The notes beneath the pieces are model-generated. The model ran no database searches, had not been told where the DNA came from, and saw only the letters and a list, made by a program, of their open reading frames with translations. The position numbers and the translations under genes are program-made. Positions 25,073-35,000 of a stretch of DNA of 64,000 nt are shown in pieces. The DNA lies in the NCBI GenBank assembly GCA_003243255.1, contig QFQM01000007.1:3753-67752 (forward strand). The letters run 5' to 3'. The DNA comes from Flavobacterium psychrophilum. GTDB lineage: Bacteria; Bacteroidota; Bacteroidia; Flavobacteriales; Flavobacteriaceae. Every line of letters begins with the position of its first letter. The stretch's first letter is position 1.

Positions 25073-26050
25073 TTAAAACCCTGCAGGTTTCAGTTTTAAT
25101 CCTGTTGTTTCTTCAAACCCAAACATCAGGTTCATGTTCTCTATCGCCTGGCCTGATGCACCTTTTACAAGGTTGTCTATAACCGAAGTGATCAGCAGGT
25201 ATTTGCCTTTTTGTTCCAGGCTTATGAAACATTTATTCGTTTGTACCGCCAGTTTCAGGCTGATGCTGTCTGTTGTTACATTTACAAATGGCTCATTGGC
25301 ATAGTACTCTTTGTATATAAGTAGCACTTCTTCAAAATCAGCAGTAAGCGGCGTGTACAGCGTTGCGAATATTCCTCTTGTAAAGTCGCCCCTGTTCGGG
25401 ATGAATAAAAGTTCGCTGTTAAAACCGGTTTGCAATTGTTTCAGGCTTTGGCTGATTTCGCCAAGGTGCTGGTGTTCAAAAGCTTTGTAATGCGACATAT
25501 TGCCTGTACGCCACGGATGGTGCGATGTTGCCGATGGCTGTATACCTGCACCGGTGCTGCCCGTAGTTGCGTTTATATGCACGTCATTTTGCAATAATCC
25601 TTTTTGTGCCAATGGTAAAAGTGCCAGTTGTATCGCTGTGGCAAAACAACCCGGATTGGCAATATATCTGGCGTTTTTAATAGCTTCCCTGTTTAGTTCA
25701 GGTAGTCCGTAAACAAATTGTTTTCCGTCAAACAGGCTGTCATTATTTAGCCTGAAATCATTGCCCAAATCAATGATTCGGGTAGTTGCCGAAAATGGAT
25801 TTGCCGATAAAAAAGCTTTCGACTGGCCGTGTCCAAGGCAAAGAAATACTACATCAACATTGGGATTGGTACTGTCAGTAAAATTGATATTTACCTCGCC
25901 AAGCAGGTCCTGATGCACCGATGCTACAGGTTTTCCGGCATTGGTGGTGCTGTATACAAAGTCTATTTTTGCCTGCGGATGGTATGCCAACAGCCTGAGG
26001 AGTTCCCCGGCCGTATACCCCGATCCGCCAATGATCCCAATGTTAATCAT
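25073..26050 (-). CDS. argC: N-acyl-gamma-glutamyl-phosphate reductase
   Basis: NADPH-dependent reductase making N-acylglutamate semialdehyde. The 325 residues show the nucleotide-binding GIIGGSGYTAGELLRLL, catalytic Cys in IANPGCFATAIQLALLPL, and INATTGSTGAG. The start overlaps the argG stop by 8 bases, so it is coupled. It is followed by the 149-base gap containing the inverted repeat, after which argD begins. Confidence 0.96.
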   Translation of the reverse strand: MINIGIIGGSGYTAGELLRLLAYHPQAKIDFVYSTTNAGKPVASVHQDLLGEVNINFTDSTNPNVDVVFLCLGHGQSKAFLSANPFSATTRIIDLGNDFRLNNDSLFDGKQFVYGLPELNREAIKNARYIANPGCFATAIQLALLPLAQKGLLQNDVHINATTGSTGAGIQPSATSHHPWRTGNMSHYKAFEHQHLGEISQSLKQLQTGFNSELLFIPNRGDFTRGIFATLYTPLTADFEEVLLIYKEYYANEPFVNVTTDSISLKLAVQTNKCFISLEQKGKYLLITSVIDNLVKGASGQAIENMNLMFGFEETTGLKLKPAGF

Positions 26051-27236
26051 AACTCTCTGCGTTTACGTGAGCATAAATATTCTGGGCATTGCCCACAATT
26101 TTAATAAAGCCTTTGGCATCGTCGGCCGTCCAGGCGTTGTTGATTTCTCCATACTGACCAAAACCGCTGTTCATCAGGTCATGTTCCGACTCGATACCGT
26201 CAAGCGAGAAATGGTAAGGTTTCAGGGTAACGGTAACTGTTCCTGTTACTGTTTTTTGGCTGTCAGTAAGGAACGTTTCGATGTTACGCATTACAGGGTC
26301 AAGGTATTGCCCTTCGTGAAAAAGCATGCCATACCAGTTGCCCAGCTGTTCTTTCCAGTACTGCTGCCATTTGCCCAGCACATGTTTTTCAAGCAGATGA
26401 TGTGCTTTGATGATGATAAGCGGAGCAGCCGCTTCAAATCCTACACGCCCTTTTATGCCTATAATAGTATCACCAACATGAATATCCCTGCCTATGGCGT
26501 AGGCAGAAGCCAGTTCTTCCAGCTTCTGGATGTTTAGTGATGGTTTTTCAAAAGAGCCGTTAAGTCCCACAAGCTCACCTTTTTCAAAATGAAGTGTAAC
26601 TTTTTCGTGGCCTGTTTTCTGTAATGGAGAAGGGTAGGCCTCCTCCGGTAATGGCTGTCCTGATGTAAGCGTTTCTTTACCGCCTACGCTGGTTCCCCAA
26701 ATACCTTTGTTGATAGAGTATTGTGCCTTTTCCCACGAATATTCTACACCATTCTGCTGAAGGTATTCTACCTCCTGCTGACGTGTAAGCTTTAGGTCAC
26801 GGATAGGGGTGATGATTTGCATTTCGGGAGCTATGGTCTGGAAAACAAGATCAAAACGAATCTGGTCGTTACCTGCACCGGTACTGCCATGTGCTATCGC
26901 ATCAGCGCCCAATTTCTTGGCATGCCTTACGGTTTCCAATGCCTGGAAAACCCTTTCGGCACTTACCGACAGAGGGTAAGTATTGTTTTTAAGCACATTG
27001 CCAAATACGAGGTATTTAATGGCTTTTTCATAATAATTGTCTATAATGTCAAGATTAGTATGCTGTGCCGAGCCCAGTTGATAAGCTCTTTCCTCGATGT
27101 TTAAAAGTTCTTCCGGAGTAAATCCACCGGTATTGATAAGCAGGGTATGTACTTCATACCCAAGGTCATTCTTTAAATATTTAAGGCAGTAAGAGGTGTC
27201 AAGGCCTCCGCTGTATGCTAAAACTACTTTTTTCAT
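26043..27236 (-). CDS. argG: Argininosuccinate synthase
   Basis: Joins citrulline and aspartate with ATP. The 397 residues carry the pyrophosphatase-type loop LAYSGGLDTSYCLK, AHGSTGAGNDQIRFD and SINKGIWGTSVGGKE. The fold is the usual ArgG with a C-terminal helical tail. It overlaps the upstream GNAT gene by 4 bases (ATGA) and the downstream argC by 8 bases, so the three form a translationally coupled start of the operon. Confidence 0.95.
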   Translation of the reverse strand: MKKVVLAYSGGLDTSYCLKYLKNDLGYEVHTLLINTGGFTPEELLNIEERAYQLGSAQHTNLDIIDNYYEKAIKYLVFGNVLKNNTYPLSVSAERVFQALETVRHAKKLGADAIAHGSTGAGNDQIRFDLVFQTIAPEMQIITPIRDLKLTRQQEVEYLQQNGVEYSWEKAQYSINKGIWGTSVGGKETLTSGQPLPEEAYPSPLQKTGHEKVTLHFEKGELVGLNGSFEKPSLNIQKLEELASAYAIGRDIHVGDTIIGIKGRVGFEAAAPLIIIKAHHLLEKHVLGKWQQYWKEQLGNWYGMLFHEGQYLDPVMRNIETFLTDSQKTVTGTVTVTLKPYHFSLDGIESEHDLMNSGFGQYGEINNAWTADDAKGFIKIVGNAQNIYAHVNAESYD

Positions 27237-27862
27237 GCTACTTTTTCTTTTTTCAGGAATAGTGCCTGCTTAATGCTTTTAAGCCTGCTAAGCACTTTTT
27301 GGTTAAAATTGTATTTCTCTTCTTTAGCCTTCTTGTCGGCAGGATCATACAGCATGCCGGTGCACAGGCACATTTTGTATTCCTTACGCTCCAGGATATC
27401 AAAGTTGGTGCAGCCACGGCATCCGTTCCAAAAGGTAGGATCGTCAGTCAGTTCGCTAAAAGGCACGGGCTTATAACCCAGCTCGCTGTTTATTTTCATA
27501 ACGGCAAGCCCCGTGGTGATGCCAAATATCTTGGATCCCGGAAACTTTTCCTGCGAATACTCAAATACGCGTTCCTTTATCTTTTTGGCAAGGCCAAGGT
27601 TACGGAAGTCGGGGTGTACAATAAGGCCTGAGTTGGCTACGAACTTTCCGTGCGACCAGCTTTCGATATAGCAAAAACCGGCAAATTCGCCATTGGCGAT
27701 TGCAATTACTGCATCACGGTTTTCCATCTTTTTAATGATGTAATCAGGACTTCTTTTGGCAATGCCCGTACCTCTGATAATGGCCGAAGCTTCCATTGTA
27801 TCGCATATCTGCTGCGCAAATTTGTAATGCCCTTCATGGGCTATCACAATAGATACATCCAT
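27233..27862 (-). CDS. GNAT-family N-acyltransferase, first gene of the arginine operon
   Basis: A 209-residue acyltransferase of the GNAT fold (acyl-CoA-binding region about residues 70-115; SWSHGKFVANSGLIVHPDFRNLGLAKKIKERVFEYSQE, with a shifted Q/R-x-x-G-x-A loop). The C-terminal ~60 residues carry four cysteines (WNGCRGC, KMCLCTG), and a basic end follows. It opens the operon and overlaps argG. No argA or argJ is in the cluster, so it is the natural candidate for making N-acylglutamate. Whether it takes acetyl- or succinyl-CoA cannot be read from sequence. The GNAT call is solid, the reaction inferred. Confidence 0.82.
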   Translation of the reverse strand: MDVSIVIAHEGHYKFAQQICDTMEASAIIRGTGIAKRSPDYIIKKMENRDAVIAIANGEFAGFCYIESWSHGKFVANSGLIVHPDFRNLGLAKKIKERVFEYSQEKFPGSKIFGITTGLAVMKINSELGYKPVPFSELTDDPTFWNGCRGCTNFDILERKEYKMCLCTGMLYDPADKKAKEEKYNFNQKVLSRLKSIKQALFLKKEKVA

Positions 27863-27910
27863 TGAGAAAAATATAATTAATTGTAAAACAAGATTGTAAA
27901 AACGGGGTGG

Positions 27911-27929
27911 GAACCGTGCGGAACGGTTC
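27911..27929 (-). promoter_or_regulatory. Perfect hairpin in the arginine-operon leader
   Basis: GAACCGT / ACGGTTC 7-base-pair stem with five-base loop, 49-67 bases upstream of the first gene. On the minus strand a GTTTTT tract follows about 7-12 bases later, a spacing unlike a classical terminator but compatible with an attenuator. Confidence 0.45.
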
Positions 27930-27947
27930 AGGAATAACTATGCAGAC

Positions 27948-27998
27948 CTATGGCCGGAACGACCGCGGACTAAAAAGTAAGTTAAGGGATGCAATCAT
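27948..27998 (-). CDS. Possible 16-residue leader peptide of the arginine operon
   Basis: The minus strand reads ATG then a peptide MIASLNLLFSPRSFRP and a TAG stop, ending 85 bases before the operon's first gene and 18 bases before the hairpin at 27911-27929. Two of 16 codons are Arg (CGG). A leader peptide feeding an attenuator would explain the layout, but it is short, poor in Arg and has no strong ribosome binding site. Weak call. Confidence 0.25.
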   Translation of the reverse strand: MIASLNLLFSPRSFRP

Positions 27999-28005
27999 AA
28001 CGATG

Positions 28006-28019
28006 CCTGTATATACAGG
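28006..28019. promoter_or_regulatory. 14-bp perfect palindrome, possible operator
   Basis: CCTGTATATACAGG, 144-157 bases upstream of the arginine operon's first gene. A candidate regulator site (ArgR-like sites are palindromic but usually TGAAT-type). The 8 bases before the leader ATG separate it from the possible peptide. Confidence 0.35.
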
Positions 28020-28077
28020 ACTCCCAAAAAAGGATTGTGATTTCAATTCAGGAAAATAAATAAAGTGAATATTCGTG

Positions 28078-28135
28078 CAAAAACGTAGCGGTGCTTAGAT
28101 AGACCGCACTATCCGGCTTGGAGCCGAGGTTTTTG
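28078..28135. ncRNA. Compact three-way-junction RNA element candidate
   Basis: CAAAAAC (28078-28084) pairs with GTTTTTG (28129-28135); GCGGT (28088-28092) with ACCGC (28103-28107); CGGCT (28114-28118) with AGCCG (28122-28126). Together they give a closed three-way junction of 58 bases with perfect stems in an AT-rich spacer, 216-273 bases upstream of the arginine operon. The strand is undecided because both strands fold. It shares TGCAAAAACGTAG with the RNA candidate at 17141-17153. Could be a riboswitch-like aptamer, a small RNA or only a structured repeat. Confidence 0.35.
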
Positions 28136-28180
28136 TCCGTGACATATTAGTTATATGTAATTCATTTTTATTCATTGGGT

Positions 28181-29060
28181 GCAAATGTATAGCTTTTTCG
28201 AATTAATGAAAGTTAAAATTGCAATAACTCTTTCATTTTTATGAAAATCCAATGATATGGGGCTAATAATTTCTGAATTTTAAACAAAATGCCTTAAATG
28301 TTTTTTGTTGTATGTTTTGCAACTCATTACATCTTAGCCGTCTGTGTTTTTTCCTTGTCTGAAAAATCTTTACAGTTTAATGCCCTGTTTGTGCCTCTAA
28401 AAAAATATTCAAAATATTTCTAACGACAAAAGTGTAAGAATAGTTATCAACATATTTTTAAACCGTTTGATTTATTTATGTTTTAAATTAAAATATTTTA
28501 ATGAATAATTATGCGGAAAATTCCCATTAATTATAAAAAAAAGGTAACTTAGTATAAAGCTTTTCTGCCAAAAAATATCCCCCGTTTTTTAGCAGGTTCT
28601 TATTGATTTTGGGCTTAAAGCATTGATTTGCAATGTTTGTAATTGTTAATAACTATATTGATAAGTTATGTGGTTATGACGTATTATAAGTGTTAAAATT
28701 TAGTGTTTTAATGTGCGATACCAAAAAACCTTACAAATATTCGGGGTGTTAAATATTTAAAATTTAAATAATTTAACATAATTCTGGCATAAAATTTAAA
28801 ATAAGAAATTTAACAGAACGAATAAAAAACTTACAAAAATCAGCCAAAAATCAAACAATCTGTTACAAATGTAACAATGCTAAAAATCGCCTTTGTTAAT
28901 TAAATTCTAAAAATTTGTAAAAAAATAATTTATAAAGTGAATATGCGACATGATTTGGTCGTGTTTTTAATTCCTTTTATCGAATTTAATTTTTGATAAG
29001 AATTTGTTTACATAGGTTTAGTCTCGAAAGTTGATATTCGTGCAATGATCAATTACTGAA
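28181..29060. other. AT-rich long intergenic region before the gliding locus
   Basis: About 880 bases, strongly AT-rich, no supported gene on either strand. The end (29033-29050) reads GATATTCGTGCAATG, similar to ATATTCGTGCA at 28070-28080 and TATCTTCGTGCA at 4000-4011. It may hold the promoter of the sprC-like gene, but a proper TTG -33 element is not placed correctly. Confidence 0.5.
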
Positions 29061-32000
29061 ATGAAGAAAGTAAAACAAATAGTTTATTTAATATTTAGCT
29101 TTTTTATATGGCTAGGTTTTGGCGTGCATTCCAATGCGCAGACTATTACTACACCTCAGTTTGGATTTACTCAGGCATGTGCTTCATCTACGTTCAACAC
29201 TTTTCAGATTTCTTTCAATGTAAATGTAACTTCAGGGAGTTTTGCTGCAAATAATATATTTACAGTAGAGCTTTCTAATGCATCAGGCCAGTTTACGGCT
29301 CCGGTAACCTTGGCAACTGTGCCAAACGGAACTCCGCCTTATACTGTAAATGTGTCAATGCCTACCAATGTTTATGGTGAAAGCTATAAAATAAGGGTAA
29401 GAAGTTCGGCTCCTGTAAAAACGAGTGGTTCCAGTGTGGCTTTTCCTGCTTATTATGCAGTACATAACCAGCCATTTGCTATTAATAACAATGTGGGTGT
29501 GGTTAACCTGTGTTCAGGTAACAGCTATAACCTTGCTATTACTAATACTGGTACACCGGCTTCTCCGTTATATTATCCTCAGCTTACTTATAAATGGTAT
29601 AAGGACTTTGTGGAAATACCGGGTCAGACAGGTGCTTCTATACCGGTAACGCAGGCCGGTAGCTATTATGCTGTAACAAATTATGGAAGCTGCGTATATA
29701 GTTCGCAGTCTAACGTTGTTACTGTGAATGTTCAGACAGTGCTCACGCCACAGATTACTACAAATGACGGAACCAATGTGTTGTGTCCAGGAGGGACGAA
29801 AACCCTGACGAGCGATGTAACCGATCCTTCGTTTACCTATACATGGTACCGGAATAATTCAGTTATACCCGGAGCTACACAAACCAGCTATCAGGCAACA
29901 CTTGATGGAGTTTACCACCTTATGATTACAGGTGGTGGCTGTGTTTTTATAACTAACGATATTGATCTCGATCTTATAGATTTTTCTATAGCACCGGATC
30001 CGCCTGCTGCGTCGGTAATCATTCCCGGCCAAACGGTTATCCTGTCTGCGGTAAATGACGCTCAGAGTCCTGTATATAAATGGTACCGGAATAATGTGCT
30101 TATTAACGGTGCTACACAAATTAGTTACAATGCGACTCAGGCGGGTTCATATAAAGTAGAGGTAACAGAACCTACTCCGTGCAACATTACTAAAGTAGCT
30201 ACATTTGAAGTTACCTATCCTGAAACTTTTGATCTTGCTATTCAGACGGCAGCCGGTTATCAGTCGTGTACAAGTACATCGGCTACACTTAATATATCTG
30301 TTTTCAATGCCATTTCAGGATCAACAACTACTAACCTTATTGGTAATAGTTATGGTTACGGTTACCAATGGTTCAGAAATGGTACGGCTGTGGCAGGTGC
30401 TACAACCAATCAGCTAATTGTAAACAATGCGGCTAATAATGGTTCATATGTCCTTAAAGTAACAATGCCGGGGTATGGTGAGCTGGAATCTAACGCCGTT
30501 ACCGTAAACCTTGGTGTTGCTAATGCTACCATTAGCGGACCTACATCTATTTGTGAAGGTGCTATCGCAGCACTTACTTCTAATGTTACCGATGCTTCCT
30601 TTATATATCAGTGGTATAAAGACGGTGTTTTAATACCGGCAATAACAACATCTACACTGGCTGCCGATGCAGCGGGTGATTATTACCTGAGAATTACTTC
30701 GGGAACCTGTACCACACAATCTAACACGATACATGTAAGTGTAACCGGCATAACAGTAAGCAGTACTAATCCTGCTACTGACGTTATTATTCCGGGGCAG
30801 ACTAAAACCCTTACGGTTACTACAAGTGCCAATGGGCCTCAGTATGCATGGTACAGAAACAATGTGGCTATAGCGGGGGCGACTTCGGCTTCGTATACCG
30901 CAACGCAGGATGGTACTTATAAAGTAATAGTTACACAGTCTGTAGGATGTAACGCAACTAAGGAAGCTACTTTTGTTCTTAATTATCCTTCAGGATTCAC
31001 GCTTACCATAGCACCTGCACCGGGCTATACTGCTTGTACAAGTACTACGGCAACGCTTGTGATATCTGCCTTTACAGCACAAACCCCATCGGGAAACGTA
31101 AACGTTGCGACTATGGGATATGCTTATCAGTGGTACAGGAACAATGTGCCGGTAACAGGTGCAACAGCAGCTACGCTTACGGTAAACAGCTCATCGCTAA
31201 ACGGAACGTATAAACTTGTTGCCACTATACCTAACGTACCTGCGGTATCGTCTAATGATTATGTGGTTAATCTGGCAATGGAGCCTATTACCGTTACCGG
31301 TAATGCTGTGTTCTGTACGGGCTCATCGGTAGTTTTATCGGCAAGCGTAAACAGCCCTGCTTATACTTATCAGTGGTATAAAGATACAGTGCTGATTCCT
31401 GGTGCAACAGCAGCTACCTATACAGCAAATACACTGGGTAATTATCATGTTGTGGTTACGGGAGGGACATGTACAACCCAGACACCTGTGTTTGCACTTC
31501 AGGAAGCTACTATTTCAATTAACCTTAATGTAACGGCTACCGATGTAATACTTCCGGGCCAGACAAAAACGATAACAGTTACCACCAACGCTGCTGCACC
31601 TACATTTGTATGGTACAGGAACGGTGCGGTAATACCGGGTGCTACTACTGCCAGCTATAATGCAACGCAGGATGGTACTTACAAAGTAGTGGTAACCCAG
31701 ACGTCAGGCTGTGCGGCTACAGCCGAGAGTACTTTTGTACTGAATTATCCATCAGGATTCAATCTTGCCATTGCAGTAGATGCTTCTTATACCTCATGCA
31801 GCAGTACTATTGCTACAGTGAGCCTTTCTACATTTACAGCAACAACACCATCGGGCAATGTAAATGTTGCCGGATTGGGTTATACCTATCAATGGTTCAG
31901 AAATAATGTTGCCGTTGCAGGAGCAACGTCTGCATCACTTATCATAAGCAGCGCTTCCGAAAACGGAACTTACAGGCTTGAAGCTACAGTACCTTCATTT

Positions 32001-35000
32001 GGTGCTATAGTATCTAACAACGTAGTGGTAAACCTTGCAGCAGAAGCTGTAGTTATTACCAATGCTTCGGGGCTTTGTGCTGGGGGAAGTGTAGCGATAA
32101 CATCAAACGTTACCAGTCCGGGATATACTTATCAATGGTACAAAGATGCTGTTGCGGTAACCGGAGAAACATCGCCATCTATAACAGTAAATACTGCCGG
32201 GGCTTATTATCTTATTGTAACCGGTGGCGCATGTACTACACAATCCAATACCATAAACATGGTAGTGTCGGGTATTGCGGTAAACAGTACCAATCCGGCC
32301 ACTGACATCATTATGCCGGGTCAGCCAAAAACACTTAGTGTTACTACCGATGCCGTTTCGCCAAGCTATGTATGGTACAGAAACAATGTGGTAATACCGG
32401 GAGCAACATCGGCAACTTACAGTGCCACTCAGGACGGAACTTATAAAGTAGTGGTAACGCAAACAGTAGGATGTGCAGCTACAGCAGAAAGGACATTTGT
32501 ACTTACATATCCTTCAGGATTTAACCTTACTATAGCTGCTAATGCGGCCTACTCGGCATGTGTAAGCAACTCAGTTACATTAAGCATCAGCTCGTTTACA
32601 GCAACAACGCCTTCAGGGCCTGTAAACGTATCGTCGCTTGGCTATACCTATCAGTGGTACAAAGGTGCTACAGCAATTCCGGGAGCTACGGTAGCAACAT
32701 TATTCCTTAACAACGCTTCACAAAACGGAAGCTATAAGGTGGTAGTGAATGTACCTGATTTTGCACCGGTAAATTCGAACAGCATCGATGTAAATATTGC
32801 GATCCCTTCGGGAGGCCTTACTATTGTTAAGAGTGGTACCCTTTGCGAAGGATCTACCATTACATTATCATCAAACATAACAGATGCCGCTTATACCTAT
32901 CAATGGTCTAAAGACGGGGTGGCAATTACGGGTGTAAATGCACCTACCTATACTGCAAGTGAAGCAGGAGATTATCAGTTAGTAGTTAGCTCAGGAAGCT
33001 GTACAGCACAGTCAAACCTGCTGCATGTTACCGTATCGGGCATAACTGTAAGCAGCCTTAATCCTGCTATAGATACTATACTTCCGGGCGCTACTAAAAC
33101 TATTACGGTTACTACCGATGCCGTATTGCCGGTTTATGAGTGGTACAGGAACAATGTATTATTACCGGGTGAGACTTCGGCTTCATTGACAGCCACTCAG
33201 GATGGTGACTATAAAGTAGTAGTTGCACAAACGGTGGGTTGTGCAGCAGTTGAGGAAAGAACATTTACGCTTCAGTATCCTTTAGGTTTCCAGATTACTG
33301 TTGCTGCCGACGGTACCTATACACAATGTACAAGTGCATCGACAACGATGCTTATTACTGCATTTACAGCACAAACGCCTAATGGAAACATCAATGTTAA
33401 TGTACCGGGTTATTCGTACCAATGGTATAAAAATGATGTTGCTATTCCGGGTGCTACTTCGGTTACCCTTGCGCTTAATGGTGTAACAGATAGCGGAGAA
33501 TATAAACTACAGGTTACTATCCCTCAGTTTGCACCAATATTCTCTAATGCCGTTATAATCAAGCTGGCTATAAATCCGGTTGTAATAACAGCCGCGGGGC
33601 CATTATGCCAGGGCTCTACAGTAGAACTTACTTCAGGCACAACAAATCCTGCCTATACTTATCAATGGTTTAAAGACGGAGTAGCAGAAACAGGTGCTAA
33701 TACCCCTGTATTTACAGCGTCTTCGGCCGGGGCTTATTATCTTGCTGTAACATTTAACGGCTGTACATTCCAGTCGAATACAGTTACGCTTCAGGTAGCG
33801 GTTATTGCCATAAACAGTACCAGTCCGGCGAATGACATCATTCTTCCTGGACAAACAAAAACCATAACAGTTACTACCGATGCAGCTACACCAACCTATG
33901 CATGGTACAGAAATAATGTACTGCTTACAGAAACATCGGCAACACTTACAGCAACCCAAAACGGAACTTATAAAGTGGTGGTAACGCAAACATCGGGCTG
34001 TACCGCGACACAGGAAAAAACATTTGTACTGGATTACCCTACAGGTTTCCAGATCACTGCGGCAACAGGTCCGTCATATGTGCCATGTACAAGCAGTACC
34101 GTAACACTCAGCATATCTAATTTTGTGGCGCTTACGCCATCGGGTAACATCAATGTTGCTTCAATAGGGTACCAGTATCAGTGGTACAAAGATAATGTGG
34201 CGATTTCAGGAGCTACAGCAGCAACACTAACGCTTAACAACCCATCTCAAAACGGGGTGTACAGGGTAGAGGCTACAATTCCTGATTTTGTTCCGGCAGT
34301 GTCCAATAACATTACCGTAACGCTTGGCCTAGGTGCCGGAGCGGTGAACATAACATCGTCAGGAACACTTTGTGATGCCGGTTCTCAGGTAACTTTCAGC
34401 AGCAGCATTACCGATCCTTCATACACCTACGAATGGTTTAAAGACGGAGCTTCGGTAAGTACAGGTACAAATCCGGTTTATATTGTTACGCAACCGGGAA
34501 CCTATTCAGTAACAGTGACTACAGGAGGCTGTACTGCTGCATCGAACACGATTACTATTGAGCAAAGTACATTCGATCTTACGGCAACAGGTTCTGTTAA
34601 CGATATCATCATACCGGGGCAAACCAAAGTACTTTCGGTAACAACGACTGCATTGCAGCCAACATTTGTATGGTACAGAAACGGAAGTGTTATTACAGGA
34701 GCGACTACTTCATCGCTAACAGCTACGCTTGCCGGAGAATATAAGGTAGTGGTAACGCAAAACCAGGATTGTATCATTTCTAAAGAAGTGACTTTTGAAC
34801 TTACCAATCCATCAGGATTTGCACTTACTATTGGCTACCAAAACTACCAGAGCTGTGTAAGCACTCAGGTGAATCTTTCTATAACAGAATTTAAGGCTGT
34901 TACCGATACTGGCATTGTAGACCTTATCAATAATGATTTTCCTTACGGTTATCAGTGGTACAAAGATGGCGGTATCATACCGGGGGCTACACAAAAAACA

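Noticed and set aside
28070..28080. ATATTCGTGCA as a promoter for the three-way-junction element
   Set aside because: The -7 match is poor and no TTG lies at the right distance; similarity to 29034-29044 is noted but not enough for a call.
32075..32462. Frames on both strands within the Ig-repeat gene
   Set aside because: Low-quality compositions that arise from the repeated Ig-coding sequence; the long plus-strand gene explains the region.
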